A stretch of DNA of 64,000 bases. It comes from Cladorhizidae sp. MBARI D1340-BT2 (lineage: Eukaryota; Porifera; Demospongiae; Poecilosclerida; Cladorhizidae). Shown piece after piece: positions 37,401-50,268 of this stretch. The notes under the pieces are model-generated. The model was not told the DNA's origin, did no database searches, and saw only the letters and a program-made list of their open reading frames with translations. A program made the translations under genes and the position numbers. Within the stretch, counting starts at the first letter, position 1, and the number at the start of each line of letters is the position of its first letter. The stretch covers positions 124,001 through 188,000 of the forward strand of contig JAQNBH010000014.1 in NCBI GenBank assembly GCA_028752905.1. The letters run 5' to 3'.

Positions 37401-38551
37401 GCTTGGACAATGACTAGGGTTAGGGCATGGACAATGACTAGGGTTAGGATTGGACAATGACTAGGGTTAGGGCTTGGACCATGAGGGTTAGGGCTTGGAC
37501 AATGACTAGGGTTAGGGGTTGGACAATGGCTAGGGTTAGGGCTTGGACAATGACTAGGGTTAGGGCTTGGACCATGACTAGTGTTAGGGCTTGGACAATG
37601 ACTAGGGTTAAGGCTTGGACAATGACTAGGGTTAGGGCTTGGACAATGACTAGGGTTAGGGCTTGGATCATGACTAGGGTTAGGGCTTGGACAATGACTA
37701 GGGTCAGGGCTTGGACCATGACTAGGGTTAGTGCTTGGACAATGACTAGGGTTAGGGCTTGGACGATGACTAGGGTTAGGACTTGGACAATGACTAGGGT
37801 TAGGGCTTGGACAATGACTAGGGTTAGGACTTGGACAATGACTAGGGTTAGGGCTTGGACCATGACTAGGGTTAGGGCTTGGACAATGACTAGGGTTAGG
37901 TCTTGGACAATGACTAGGGTTAGGGCTTGGACCATGACTAGGGTTAGGGCTTTGACAATGACTAGGGTTAGGGCTTGGACAATGACTAGGGTGAGGGCCT
38001 GGACCATGACTAGGGTTAGGGCTTGGACAATGGACAATGACTAGGGTTAAGGCTTGGACAATGACTAGGGTTGGGGCTTGGACAATGACTAGGGATAGGG
38101 CTTGGACAATAACTAGGGTTAGGGCTTGGACGATGACTAGGTTAGGGCTTGGACAATGACTAGGGTTAGGGCTTGGAACATGACTAGGGTTAGGGCTTGG
38201 ATCATGACTAGGGTTAGGGCCTGGACCATGACTAGGGTTAGGGCTTGTACAATGGACAATGACTAGGGTTAAGGCTTGGACAATGACTAGGGATAGGGGT
38301 TGGACAATGACTAGGGTTAGGGCTTGGAACATGACTAGGGTTAGGGCTTGGACAATGACTAGGGTTAGGGCTTGGAACATGACTAGGGTTAGGGCTTGGA
38401 TCATGACTAGGGTTAGGGCTTGGACAATGACTAGGGTCAGGGCTTGGACCATGACTAGGGTTAGGGCTTGGACAATGACTAGGGTTAGGGCTTGGACAAT
38501 GACTAGGGTTAGGACTTGGACAATGACTAGGGTTAGGGCTTGGACAATGAC

Positions 38552-38616
38552 TAGGGTTAGGGCCAGGGTAATGGCTAGGGCCAGTGCAGTTGCTAGTGTT
38601 AGGGCCAGTTAGGGCT
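38552..38616. repeat. Fossil of the 42-bp/24-bp array boundary, internal copy 4
   Basis: Same junction fragment, 4129 bp after copy 3. The corresponding places near 42.1 and 45.5 kb lack it and have ordinary 24-bp units with a GGGTTTGGACTTGG variant. Confidence 0.9.
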
Positions 38617-41600
38617 TCGACAATGACTAGGGTTAGGGCTTGCACCATGACTAGGGTTAGGGCTTGGACAATGACTAGGGTTAGGGCTTGGACAATGACT
38701 AGGGTAGGGCTTGGACAATGACTAGGGTTAGGGCTTGGACAATGACTAGGGTTAGGGCTTGGACAATGACTAGGGTTAGGGCTTGGACAATGACTAGGGT
38801 TAGGGCTTGGACAATGACTAGGGTTTGGACTTGGACAATGACTAGGGTTAGGGCTTGGACAATGACTAGGGTTAGGGCTTGGACAATGACTAGGGTTAGG
38901 GCTTGGACAATGACTAGGGTTAGGGCTTGGACAATGACTAGGGTTAGGGCTTGGACAATGACTAGGGTTAGGGCTTGGACAATGACTAGGGTTAGGGCTT
39001 GGACAATGACTAGGGTTAGGGCTTGGACAATGACTAGGGTTAGGGCTTGGACAATGACTAGGGTTAGGGCTTGGACAATGACTAGGGTTAGGACTTGGAC
39101 AATGACTAGGGTTAGGGCTTGGACCATTAGGGTTAGGGATTGGACAATGACTAGGGTTAGGGGTTGGACAATGGCTAGGATTAGGGCTTGAACAATGACT
39201 AGGGTTAGGGCTTGGACCATGACTAGTGTTAGGGCTTGGACAATGACTAGGGTTAGGGCTTGGACAATGACTAAGGTTAGGGCTTGGACAATGACTAGGG
39301 TTAGGACTAGGACAATGACTAGGGTTAGGGCTTGGACCATGAGGGTTAGGGCTTGGACAATGACTAGGGTTATGGCTTGGACAATGACTAGGGTTAGGGC
39401 TTGGACAATGACTAGGTTAGGGCTTGGACAATGACTAGGTTAGGGCTTGGACAATGACTAGGGTTAGGGCTTGGAACATGACTAGGGTTAGGGCTTGGAT
39501 CATGACTAGGGTTAGGGCTTGGACAATGACTAGGGTCTGGGCTTGGACCATGACTAGGGTTAGGGCTTGGACAAATACTAGGGTTAGGGCTTGGACAATG
39601 ACTAGGGTTAGGGCTTGGACAATGACTAGGGTTAGGGCTTGGACAATGACTAGGGTTAGGACTTGGACAATGACTAGGGTTAGGGCTTGGACCATGACTA
39701 GGGTTAGGGCTTGGACAATGACTAGGGTTAGGGCTTGGACAATGACTAGGGTTAGGGCTTGGACCATGACTAGAGTTAGGGCTTGGACAATGACTAGGGT
39801 TAGGGCTTGGACAATGACTAGGGTTAGGGCCTGGACCATGACTAGGGTTAGGGCTTGGACAATGGACAATGACTAGGGTTAAGGCTTGGACAATGACTAG
39901 GGATAGGGGTTGGACAATGACTAGGGTTAGGGCTTGGAACATGACTAGGGTTAGGGCTTGGACAATGACTAGGGATAGGGCTTGGACAATGACTAGGGTT
40001 AGGGCTTGGACAATGACTAGGTTAGGGCTTGGACAATGACTAGGGTTAGGGCTTGGAACATGACTAGGGTTAGGGCTTGGATCATGACTAGGGTTAGGGC
40101 TTGGACAATGACTAGGGTCAGGGCTTGGACCATGACTAGGGTTAGGGCTTGGACAATGACTAGGGTTAGGGCTTGGACAATGACTAGGGTTAGGACTTGG
40201 ACAATGACTAGGGTTAGGGCTTGGACAATGACTAGGGTTAGGACTTGGACAATGACTATGGTTAGGGCTTGGACCATGACTAGGGTTAGGGCTTGGACAA
40301 TGACTAGGGTTAGGGCTTGGACAATGACTAAGGTTAGGGATTAAATGACTAGGGTTAGGGCTTGGACAATGACTAGGGTCAGGGCTTGGACAATGACTAG
40401 GGTTAGGGCCTGGACCATGACTAGGGTTAGGGATTGGACAATGACTAGGGTTAGGGCTTGGAACATGACTAGGGTTAGGGTTTGGATCATGACTAGGGTT
40501 AGGGCTTGGACAATGACTAGGGTCAGGGCTTGGACAATGACTAGGGTTAGGGCTTGGACAATGACTAGGGTTAGGACTTGGACAATGACTAGGGTTAGGG
40601 CTTGGACAATGACTAGGGTTAGGACTTGGACAATGACTAGGGTTAGGGCTTGGACCATGACTAGGGTTAGGGCTTGGACAATGACTAGGGTTAGGGCTTG
40701 GACAATGACTAAGGTTAGGGATTAAATGACTAGGGTTAGGGCTTGGACAATGAGACTAGGGTTAGGGCTTGGACAATGACTAGGGTTAGGGCCTGGACCA
40801 TGACTAGGGTTAGGGCTTGGACAATGACTAGGGTTAGGACTTGGACAATGACTAGGGTTAGGGCTTGGACAATGACTAGGGTTAGGGCTTGGACAATGAC
40901 TACGGTTAGGGCTTGGACAATGACTAGGGTTAGGGCATGGACAATGACTAGGGTTAGGATTGGACAATGACTAGGGTTAGGGCTTGGACCATGAGGGTTA
41001 GGGCTTGGACAATGACTAGGGTTAGGGGTTGGACAATGGCTAGGGTTAGGGCTTGGACAATGACTAGGGTTAGGGCTTGGACCATGACTAGTGTTAGGGC
41101 TTGGACAATGACTAGGGTTAAGGCTTGGACAATGACTAGGGTTAGGGCTTGGACAATGACTAGGGTTAGGGCTTGGATCATGACTAGGGTTAGGGCTTGG
41201 ACAATGACTAGGGTCAGGGCTTGGACCATGACTAGGGTTAGTGCTTGGACAATGACTAGGGTTAGGGCTTGGACGATGACTAGGGTTAGGACTTGGACAA
41301 TGACTAGGGTTAGGGCTTGGACAATGACTAGGGTTAGGACTTGGACAATGACTAGGGTTAGGGCTTGGACCATGACTAGGGTTAGGGCTTGGACAATGAC
41401 TAGGGTTAGGTCTTGGACAATGACTAGGGTTAGGGCTTGGACCATGACTAGGGTTAGGGCTTTGACAATGACTAGGGTTAGGGCTTGGACAATGACTAGG
41501 GTGAGGGCCTGGACCATGACTAGGGTTAGGGCTTGGACAATGGACAATGACTAGGGTTAAGGCTTGGACAATGACTAGGGTTGGGGCTTGGACAATGACT

Positions 41601-43951
41601 AGGGATAGGGCTTGGACAATGACTAGGGTTAGGGCTTGGACGATGACTAGGTTAGGGCTTGGACAATGACTAGGGTTAGGGCTTGGAACATGACTAGGGT
41701 TAGGGCTTGGATCATGACTAGGGTTAGGGCCTGGACCATGACTAGGGTTAGGGCTTGTACAATGGACAATGACTAGGGTTAAGGCTTGGACAATGACTAG
41801 GGATAGGGGTTGTACAATGACTAGGGTTAGGGCTTGGAACATGACTAGGGTTAGGGCTTGGACAATGACTAGGGTTAGGGCTTGGAACATGACTAGGGTT
41901 AGGGCTTGGATCATGACTAGGGTTAGGGCTTGGACAATGACTAGGGTCAGGGCTTGGACCATGACTAGGGTTAGGGCTTGGACAATGACTAGGGTTAGGG
42001 CTTGGACAATGACTAGGGTTAGGACTTGGACAATGACTAGGGTTAGGGCTTGGACAATGACTAGGGTTAGGACTTGGACAATGACTAGGGTTAGGGCTTG
42101 GACAATGACTAGGGTTAGGGCTTGGACAATGACTAGGGTTTGGACTTGGACAATGACTAGGGTTAGGGCTTGGACAATGACTAGGGTTAGGGCTTGGACA
42201 ATGACTAGGGTTAGGGCTTGGACAATGACTAGGGTTAGGGCTTGGACAATGACTAGGGTTAGGGCTTGGACAATGACTAGGGTTAGGGCTTGGACAATGA
42301 CTAGGGTTAGGGCTTGGACAATGACTAGGATTATGGCTTGGACAATGACTAGGGTTAGGGCTTGGACAATGACTAGGTTAGGGCTTGGACAATGACTAGG
42401 TTAGGGCTTGGACAATGACTAGGGTTAGGGCTTGGAACATGACTAGGGTTAGGGCTTGGATCATGACTAGGGTTAGGGCTTGGACAATGACTAGGGTCTG
42501 GGCTTGGACCATGACTAGGGTTAGGGCTTGGACAAATACTAGGGTTAGGGCTTGGACAATGACTAGGGTTAGGGCTTGGACAATGACTAGGGTTAGGGCT
42601 TGGACAATGACTAGGGTTAGGACTTGGACAATGACTAGGGTTAGGGCTTGGACCATGACTAGGGTTAGGGCTTGGACAATGACTAGGGTTAGGGCTTGGA
42701 CAATGACTAGGGTTAGGGCTTGGACCATGACTAGAGTTAGGGCTTGGACAATGACTAGGGTTAGGGCTTGGACAATGACTAGGGTTAGGGCCTGGACCAT
42801 GACTAGGGTTAGGGCTTGGACAATGGACAATGACTAGGGTTAAGGCTTGGACAATGACTAGGGATAGGGGTTGGACAATGACTAGGGTTAGGGCTTGGAA
42901 CATGACTAGGGTTAGGGCTTGGAACATGACTAGGGTTAGGGCTTGGACAATGACTAGGGATAGGGCTTGGACAATGACTAGGGTTAGGGCTTGGACAATG
43001 ACTAGGTTAGGGCTTGGACAATGACTAGGGTTAGGGCTTGGAACATGACTAGGGTTAGGGCTTGGATCATGACTAGGGTTAGGGCTTGGACAATGACTAG
43101 GGTCAGGGCTTGGACCATGACTAGGGTTAGGGCTTGGACAATGACTAGGGTTAGGGCTTGGACAATGACTAGGGTTAGGACTTGGACAATGACTAGGGTT
43201 AGGGCTTGGACAATGACTAGGGTTAGGACTTGGACAATGACTATGGTTAGGGCTTGGACCATGACTAGGGTTAGGGCTTGGACAATGACTAGGGTTAGGG
43301 CTTGGACAATGACTAAGGTTAGGGATTAAATGACTAGGGTTAGGGCTTGGACAATGACTAGGGTTAGGGCTTGGACAATGACTAGGGTTAGGGCCTGGAC
43401 CATGACTAGGGTTAGGGATTGGACAATGACTAGGGTTAGGGCTTGGAACATGACTAGGGTTAGGGTTTGGATCATGACTAGGGTTAGGGCTTGGACAATG
43501 ACTAGGGTCAGGGCTTGGACAATGACTAGGGTTAGGGCTTGGACAATGACTAGGGTTAGGACTTGGACAATGACTAGGGTTAGGGCTTGGACAATGACTA
43601 GGGTTAGGACTTGGACAATGACTAGGGTTAGGGCTTGGACCATGACTAGGGTTAGGGCTTGGACAATGACTAGGGTTAGGGCTTGGACAATGACTAAGGT
43701 TAGGGATTAAATGACTAGGGTTAGGGCTTGGACAATGAGACTAGGATTAGGGCTTGGACAATGACTAGGGTTAGGGCCTGGACCATGACTAGGGTTAGGG
43801 CTTGGACAATGACTAGGGTTAGGACTTGGACAATGACTAGGGTTAGGGCTTGGACAATGACTAGGGTTAGGGCTTGGACAATGACTAGGGTTAGGGCTTG
43901 GACAATGACTAGGGTTAGGGCATGGACAATGACTAGGGTTAGGATTGGACA

Positions 43952-44944
43952 ATGACTAGGGTTAGGGCTTGGACCATGAGGGTTAGGGCTTGGACAATGA
44001 CTAGGGTTAGGGGTTGGACAATGGCTAGGGTTAGGGCTTGGACAATGACTAGGGTTAGGGCTTGGACCATGACTAGTGTTAGGGCTTGGACAATGACTAG
44101 GGTTAAGGCTTGGACAATGACTAGGGTTAGGGCTTGGACAATGACTAGGGTTAGGGCTTGGATCATGACTAGGGTTAGGGCTTGGACAATGACTAGGGTC
44201 AGGGCTTGGACCATGACTAGGGTTAGTGCTTGGACAATGACTAGGGTTAGGGCTTGGACGATGACTAGGGTTAGGACTTGGACAATGACTAGGGTTAGGG
44301 CTTGGACAATGACTAGGGTTAGGACTTGGACAATGACTAGGGTTAGGGCTTGGACCATGACTAGGGTTAGGGCTTGGACCATGAGGGTTAGGGCTTGGAC
44401 AATGACTAGGGTTAGGGGTTGGACAATGGCTAGGGTTAGGGCTTGGACAATGACTAGGGTTAGGGCTTGGACCATGACTAGTGTTAGGGCTTGGACAATG
44501 ACTAGGGTTAAGGCTTGGACAATGACTAGGGTTAGGGCTTGGACAATGACTAGGGTTAGGGCTTGGATCATGACTAGGGTTAGGGCTTGGACAATGACTA
44601 GGGTCAGGGCTTGGACCATGACTAGGGTTAGTGCTTGGACAATGACTAGGGTTAGGGCTTGGACGATGACTAGGGTTAGGACTTGGACAATGACTAGGGT
44701 TAGGGCTTGGACAATGACTAGGGTTAGGACTTGGACAATGACTAGGGTTAGGGCTTGGACCATGACTAGGGTTAGGGCTTGGACAATGACTAGGGTTAGG
44801 TCTTGGACAATGACTAGGGTTAGGGCTTGGACCATGACTAGGGTTAGGGCTTTGACAATGACTAGGGTTAGGGCTTGGACAATGACTAGGGTGAGGGCCT
44901 GGACCATGACTAGGGTTAGGGCTTGGACAATGGACAATGACTAG
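43952..44944. repeat. Local block duplication of about 405 bp in the 24-bp array
   Basis: The series beginning GGACCATGAGGGTTAGGG, GGGTTAGGGGTTGGACAATGG, CATGACTAGTGTTAGGG occurs at 43970 and again at about 44375 in the same order. The other higher-order copies have it once, so this is a copy-specific duplication of about 17 units. Confidence 0.85.
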
Positions 44945-47900
44945 GGTTAAGGCTTGGACAATGACTAGGGTTGGGGCTTGGACAATGACTAGGGATAGGG
45001 CTTGGACAATGACTAGGGTTAGGGCTTGGACGATGACTAGGTTAGGGCTTGGACAATGACTAGGGTTAGGGCTTGGAACATGACTAGGGTTAGGGCTTGG
45101 ATCATGACTAGGGTTAGGGCCTGGACCATGACTAGGGTTAGGGCTTGTACAATGGACAATGACTAGGGTTAAGGCTTGGACAATGACTAGGGATAGGGGT
45201 TGGACAATGACTAGGGTTAGGGCTTGGAACATGACTAGGGTTAGGGCTTGGACAATGACTAGGGTTAGGGCTTGGAACATGACTAGGGTTAGGGCTTGGA
45301 TCATGACTAGGGTTAGGGCTTGGACAATGACTAGGGTCAGGGCTTGGACCATGACTAGGGTTAGGGCTTGGACAATGACTAGGGTTAGGGCTTGGACAAT
45401 GACTAGGGTTAGGACTTGGACAATGACTAGGGTTAGGGCTTGGACAATGACTAGGGTTAGGACTTGGACAATGACTAGGGTTAGGGCTTGGACAATGACT
45501 AGGGTTAGGGCTTGGACAATGACTAGGGTTTGGACTTGGACAATGACTAGGGTTAGGGCTTGGACAATGACTAGGGTTAGGGCTTGGACAATGACTAGGG
45601 TTAGGGCTTGGACAATGACTAGGGTTAGGGCTTGGACAATGACTAGGGTTAGGGCTTGGACAATGACTAGGGTTAGGGCTTGGACAATGACTAGGGTTAG
45701 GGCTTGGACAATGACTAGGGTTAGGGCTTGGACAATGACTAGGGTTAGGGCCTGGACCATGACTAGGGTTAGGGCTTGGACAATGGACAATGACTAGGGT
45801 TAAGGCTTGGACAATGACTAGGGATAGGGGTTGGACAATGACTAGGGTTAGGGCTTGGAACATGACTAGGGTTAGGGCTTGGACAATGACTAGGGATAGG
45901 GCTTGGACAATGACTAGGGTTTGGACTTGGACAATGACTAGGGTTAGGGCTTGGACAATGACTAGGGTTTGGACTTGGACAATGACTAGGGTTAGGGCTT
46001 GGACAATGACTAGGGTTAGGGCTTGGACAATGACTAGGGTTAGGGCTTGGACAATGACTAGGGTTAGGGCTTGGACAATGACTAGGGTTAGGGCTTGGAC
46101 AATGACTAGGGTTAGGGCTTGGACAATGACTAGGGTTAGGGCTTGGACAATGACTAGGGTTAGGGCTTGGACAATGACTAGGGTTAGGGCTTGGACAATG
46201 ACTAGGGTTAGGGCTTGGACAATGACTAGGGTTAGGACTTGGACAATGACTAGGGTTAGGGCTTGGACCATTAGGGTTAGGGCTTGGACAATGACTAGGG
46301 TTAGGGGTTGGACAATGGCTAGGATTAGGGCTTGAACAATGACTAGGGTTAGGGCTTGGACCATGACTAGTGTTAGGGCTTGGACAATGACTAGGGTTAG
46401 GGCTTGGACAATGACTAAGGTTAGGGCTTGGACAATGACTAGGGTTAGGACTAGGACAATGACTAGGGTTAGGGCTTGGACAATGACTAGGTTAGGGCTT
46501 GGACAATGACTAGGTTAGGGCTTGGACAATGACTAGGGTTAGGGCTTGGAACATGACTAGGGTTAGGGCTTGGATCATGACTAGGGTTAGGGCTTGGACA
46601 ATGACTAGGGTCTGGGCTTGGACCATGACTAGGGTTAGGGCTTGGACAAATACTAGGGTTAGGGCTTGGACAATGACTAGGGTTAGGGCTTGGACAATGA
46701 CTAGGGTTAGGGCTTGGACAATGACTAGGGTTAGGACTTGGACAATGACTAGGGTTAGGGCTTGGACCATGACTAGGGTTAGGGCTTGGACAATGACTAG
46801 GGTTAGGGCTTGGACAATGACTAGGGTTAGGGCTTGGACCATGACTAGAGTTAGGGCTTGGACAATGACTAGGGTTAGGGCTTGGACAATGACTAGGGTT
46901 AGGGCCTGGACCATGACTAGGGTTAGGGCTTGGACAATGGACAATGACTAGGGTTAAGGCTTGGACAATGACTAGGGATAGGGGTTGGACAATGACTAGG
47001 GTTAGGGCTTGGAACATGACTAGGGTTAGGGCTTGGACAATGACTAGGGATAGGGCTTGGACAATGACTAGGGTTAGGGCTTGGACAATGACTAGGTTAG
47101 GGCTTGGACAATGACTAGGGTTAGGGCTTGGAACATGACTAGGGTTAGGGCTTGGATCATGACTAGGGTTAGGGCTTGGACAATGACTAGGGTCAGGGCT
47201 TGGACCATGACTAGGGTTAGGGCTTGGACAATGACTAGGGTTAGGGCTTGGACAATGACTAGGGTTAGGACTTGGACAATGACTAGGGTTAGGGCTTGGA
47301 CAATGACTAGGGTTAGGACTTGGACAATGACTATGGTTAGGGCTTGGACCATGACTAGGGTTAGGGCTTGGACAATGACTAGGGTTAGGGCTTGGACAAT
47401 GACTAAGGTTAGGGATTAAATGACTAGGGTTAGGGCTTGGACAATGACTAGGGTTAGGGCTTGGACAATGACTAGGGTTAGGGCCTGGACCATGACTAGG
47501 GTTAGGGATTGGACAATGACTAGGGTTAGGGCTTGGAACATGACTAGGGTTAGGGTTTGGATCATGACTAGGGTTAGGGCTTGGACAATGACTAGGGTCA
47601 GGGCTTGGACAATGACTAGGGTTAGGGCTTGGACAATGACTAGGGTTAGGACTTGGACAATGACTAGGGTTAGGGCTTGGACAATGACTAGGGTTAGGAC
47701 TTGGACAATGACTAGGGTTAGGGCTTGGACCATGACTAGGGTTAGGGCTTGGACAATGACTAGGGTTAGGGCTTGGACAATGACTAAGGTTAGGGATTAA
47801 ATGACTAGGGTTAGGGCTTGGACAATGAGACTAGGATTAGGGCTTGGACAATGACTAGGGTTAGGGCCTGGACCATGACTAGGGTTAGGGCTTGGACAAT

Positions 47901-49074
47901 GACTAGGGTTAGGACTTGGACAATGACTAGGGTTAGGGCTTGGACAATGACTAGGGTTAGGGCTTGGACAATGACTAGGGTTAGGGCTTGGACAATGACT
48001 AGGGTTAGGGCATGGACAATGACTAGGGTTAGGATTGGACAATGACTAGGGTTAGGGCTTGGACCATAAGGGTTAGGGCTTGGACAATGACTAGGGTTAG
48101 GGGTTGGACAATGGCTAGGGTTAGGGCTTGGACAATGACTAGGGTTAGGGCTTGGACCATGACTAGTGTTAGGGCTTGGACAATGACTAGGGTTAGGACT
48201 TGGACAATGACTAGGGTTAGGGCTTGGACAATGACTAGGGTTAGGACTTGGACAATGACTAGGGTTAGGGCTTGGACAATGACTAGGGTTAGGGCTTGGA
48301 CAATGACTAGGGTTAGGGCTTGGACAATGACTAAGGTTAGGGATTAAATGACTAGGGTTAGGGCTTGGACAATGACTAGGGTTAGGGCTTGGACAATGAC
48401 TAGTATTAGGGCCTGGACCATGACTAGGGTTAGGGCTTGGACAATGACTAGGGTTAAGGCATGGACAATGACTAGGGTTAGGGCTTAGACAATGACTAGG
48501 GTTAGGGCTTGGACGATGACTAGGGTTAGGGCTTGGACAATGACTACATGTAGGTTCGGGCTTGGACAATGACTCGGGTTAGGGCTTGGACAATGACTAA
48601 GGTTAGGGCTTGGACAATGACTAGGGTTAGGACTTGGACAATGACTAAGGTTAGGGCTTGGACCATGAGGGTTAGGGCTTGGACAATGACTACGGTTAGG
48701 GCTTGGACAATGACTAGGGTTAGGGCTTGGACAATGACTAGGGTTAGGGCATGGACAATGACTTGGGTTAGGGCTTGGACAATGACTAGGGTTAGGGCTT
48801 GGACAATGACTAGGGTTAGGGCTTGGACAATGACTAGGGTTAGGACATGAACAATGACTAGGGTTAGGGCTTGGACAATGACTAGGGTTAGGGCTTGGAC
48901 AATGACTAGTTAGGGCTTGGACAATGACTAGGGTTAGTGCTTGGACCATGACTAGGGTTAGGGCTTGGACCATGACTAGGGTTAGGGCTTGGACCATGAC
49001 TAGGGTTAGGGCTTGGACAATGACTAGGGTTAGGGCTTGGACAATGACTAGGGTTAGGGCTTGGACAATGATTA

Positions 49075-49480
49075 GAGTTAGGTTTGGCATGATCATGGCA
49101 AAGGCATTGGCTAAGTCTAGTGCAATAGCTAGAGTTAGGGTTAGGGCTTGGATTATGACTAGGGTTATCGCTTGGACAATGGCTCTGTTATGGTTAGGGC
49201 TATTAAAATACCCGGGGTTAAGGCTTGGACAATTACTAAGGTTAGGGTTAGGGCTTGGATTATGACTAGGGTTAGGGCCTGGATAATGACTAGTGTTAGG
49301 GCTTGGATTATGACTAGGGTTAGGGCCCGGACAATGACAAGGGTTAGGGCTTGGATAATGACTAGGGTTAGGGCCTGGACAATGACTAGGGTTAGGGCCT
49401 GTACAATGACAAGGGTTAGGGTTTGGAGTGTCAGGGCAATGGGATTGGCTAGGGATAGGGCAATGGCTAGAGTTACAGGT
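49075..49480. repeat. Degenerate 24-bp run, cycle 3
   Basis: Irregular AGGGTTAGGG, GCTTGGATTATGACTAGGG and GGTTATCGCTTGGA motifs, colinear with 18385-18660 of cycle 2 (shared GGCATTGGCTAAG-like segment, GCAATAGCTAG, GGTTATCGCTTGGA) and ending GGCTAGGGATAGGGCAATGG. This is the old flank of the slot from which the mega-array expanded. Confidence 0.85.
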
Positions 49481-49647
49481 GAGTGGGGCAAGTATGTCCT
49501 CCATTCTTGATTCCTAAAATCTTGTAGTGACTTGAGAATCCCCTTCTTCAAGGAGAGGAGGGATGGCTGCCACCAGGACATGTCTTTGCTTCCACCATTC
49601 TGTCACTCCACAGAGACATGTGCTGGCCCCCACAAACATACTCCTAC
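49481..49647. repeat. Block E copy 3, left piece
   Basis: Colinear with block E in the other cycles up to CACAAACATACTCCTAC, where an insertion of about 0.6 kb begins. The block resumes near 50269 with TACATGTATTGTATATACAG. Confidence 0.88.
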
Positions 49648-49838
49648 TTATACTACATCACGTCATCTGTGGCTAATCTGATTGGTTAATAACTGTAGAT
49701 TACATAGGCACGTAACCTACACTTTTAACCGGATGTAGTTTAGCGCGTGCGCAATGTAGTATAAGTAAGATAGCCTATACTCCACTCGCGGGTTATGCGC
49801 CAGTGTAACCTACTCGTTTGCGCTTTAGCTATTAATGT

Positions 49839-50081
49839 TCACTGTTCATGAAGCTTTAATGTCATGATAATATTCACTTGATATAATTTATATAGATGTT
49901 CTGTGCTGCAGTGTAACCTACTCGTTTGCGCGTAACACTGCAAAATATCTGGGCTCATAAATCCCTGAAGTTGAAGGAGTTTTTGATTATCAGTTGAAGG
50001 AAGTTGTTCCAACTCAGCTGCGTGTTTATCTAGCAGTACTTTGTCAATAGCTGGGGCGCCTTGAGTAAAAAATTCTTCCAT
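49839..50081 (-). pseudogene. Gene-like fragment between direct repeats of the composite element
   Basis: An 80-codon minus-strand frame begins with ATG near 50081. Its first part (MEEFFTQGAPAIDKVLLDKH and then AAELEQLPSTDNQKLLQLQG) has the composition of an ordinary soluble protein. After about residue 50 it runs into the element's own repeat (the AGTAGGTTACACTG sequence on the minus strand), so the real match is probably only 49937-50081. I do not recognise the family. It may be an exon fragment captured between two copies of a miniature element, or a remnant of the element's own gene. Expression cannot be judged. Confidence 0.4.
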
Positions 50082-50128
50082 TTCTAGTTGCTATGTAGTT
50101 TAGCGCGTGCGCAATGTAGTATAAGTAA

Positions 50129-50265
50129 GATAGCCTATACAAAAGAGTCGGTTATGCGCCAGTATAACCTACTCGTTTGCTGTTACATTCCTCGGCTTCG
50201 CCTCGGGGTAACCGCAAACTCGGAGTTTACATAGGCGCATAACCGACTCTTTTGTATAGGCTATC
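50129..50265. repeat. 137-bp hairpin with perfect 32-bp arms
   Basis: Arms 50129-50160 and 50234-50265 are perfect reverse complements over 32 bp (GATAGCCTATAC at one end, GTATAGGCTATC at the other). A weaker inverted match continues inward (CCTACTCGTTTGC against GCAAACTCGGAGT). The loop holds CCTCGGCTTCGCCTCGG, itself a small inverted repeat. The structure is typical of a miniature inverted-repeat transposable element. Confidence 0.9.
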
Positions 50266-50268
50266 CTA

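Larger units (their letters stand above)
22315..49080. repeat. 24-bp satellite mega-array with GGGTTAGGG core
   Basis: About 26.8 kb, roughly 1,100 tandem units of 24 bp, all in one orientation: CTAGGGTTAGGGCTTGGACA followed by ATGA. Each unit has two GGG runs in the telomere-like string GGGTTAGGG. Common variants are GACTTGG, GGACCATGA, GGAACATGA, GGATCATGA, GGGTCAGGG and GGGTTTGGACTTGG. Shared rare variants show higher-order copies of 3-4.7 kb. With a period of 24 every frame on both strands can stay open; I treat these frames as non-coding. The right 0.7 kb (48.35-49.08 kb) is clearly more diverged than the centre. Confidence 0.97.
49648..50268. mobile_element. Composite palindromic (MITE-like) insertion in block E
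   Basis: Copies 1, 2 and 4 of block E are continuous or nearly so at this point (cycle 1: CATACTCCTACATGTATTG), so about 0.6 kb was inserted here, perhaps with a short TA or TAC duplication. Inside are a 13-bp inverted pair ACTTATACTACAT (49646-49658) and ATGTAGTATAAGT (49754-49766), a direct repeat of about 88 bp at 49733-49820 and 50093-50180, a third short piece of it at 49909-49933, and a hairpin at 50129-50265. The layout suggests nested or rearranged miniature elements around a gene-like fragment. No transposase is seen. Confidence 0.7.

Noticed and set aside
22315..49080. True telomere repeat tract
   Set aside because: Each unit holds only GGGTTAGGG and then 15 unrelated bases; it is not a run of TTAGGG and is flanked by non-telomeric sequence on both sides.
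21567..49504. Very long open frames (up to about 690 codons) on both strands
   Set aside because: They translate the 24-bp and 42-bp repeats in several frames at once (repeating 8- and 14-residue units). A period that is a multiple of three keeps frames open without selection.
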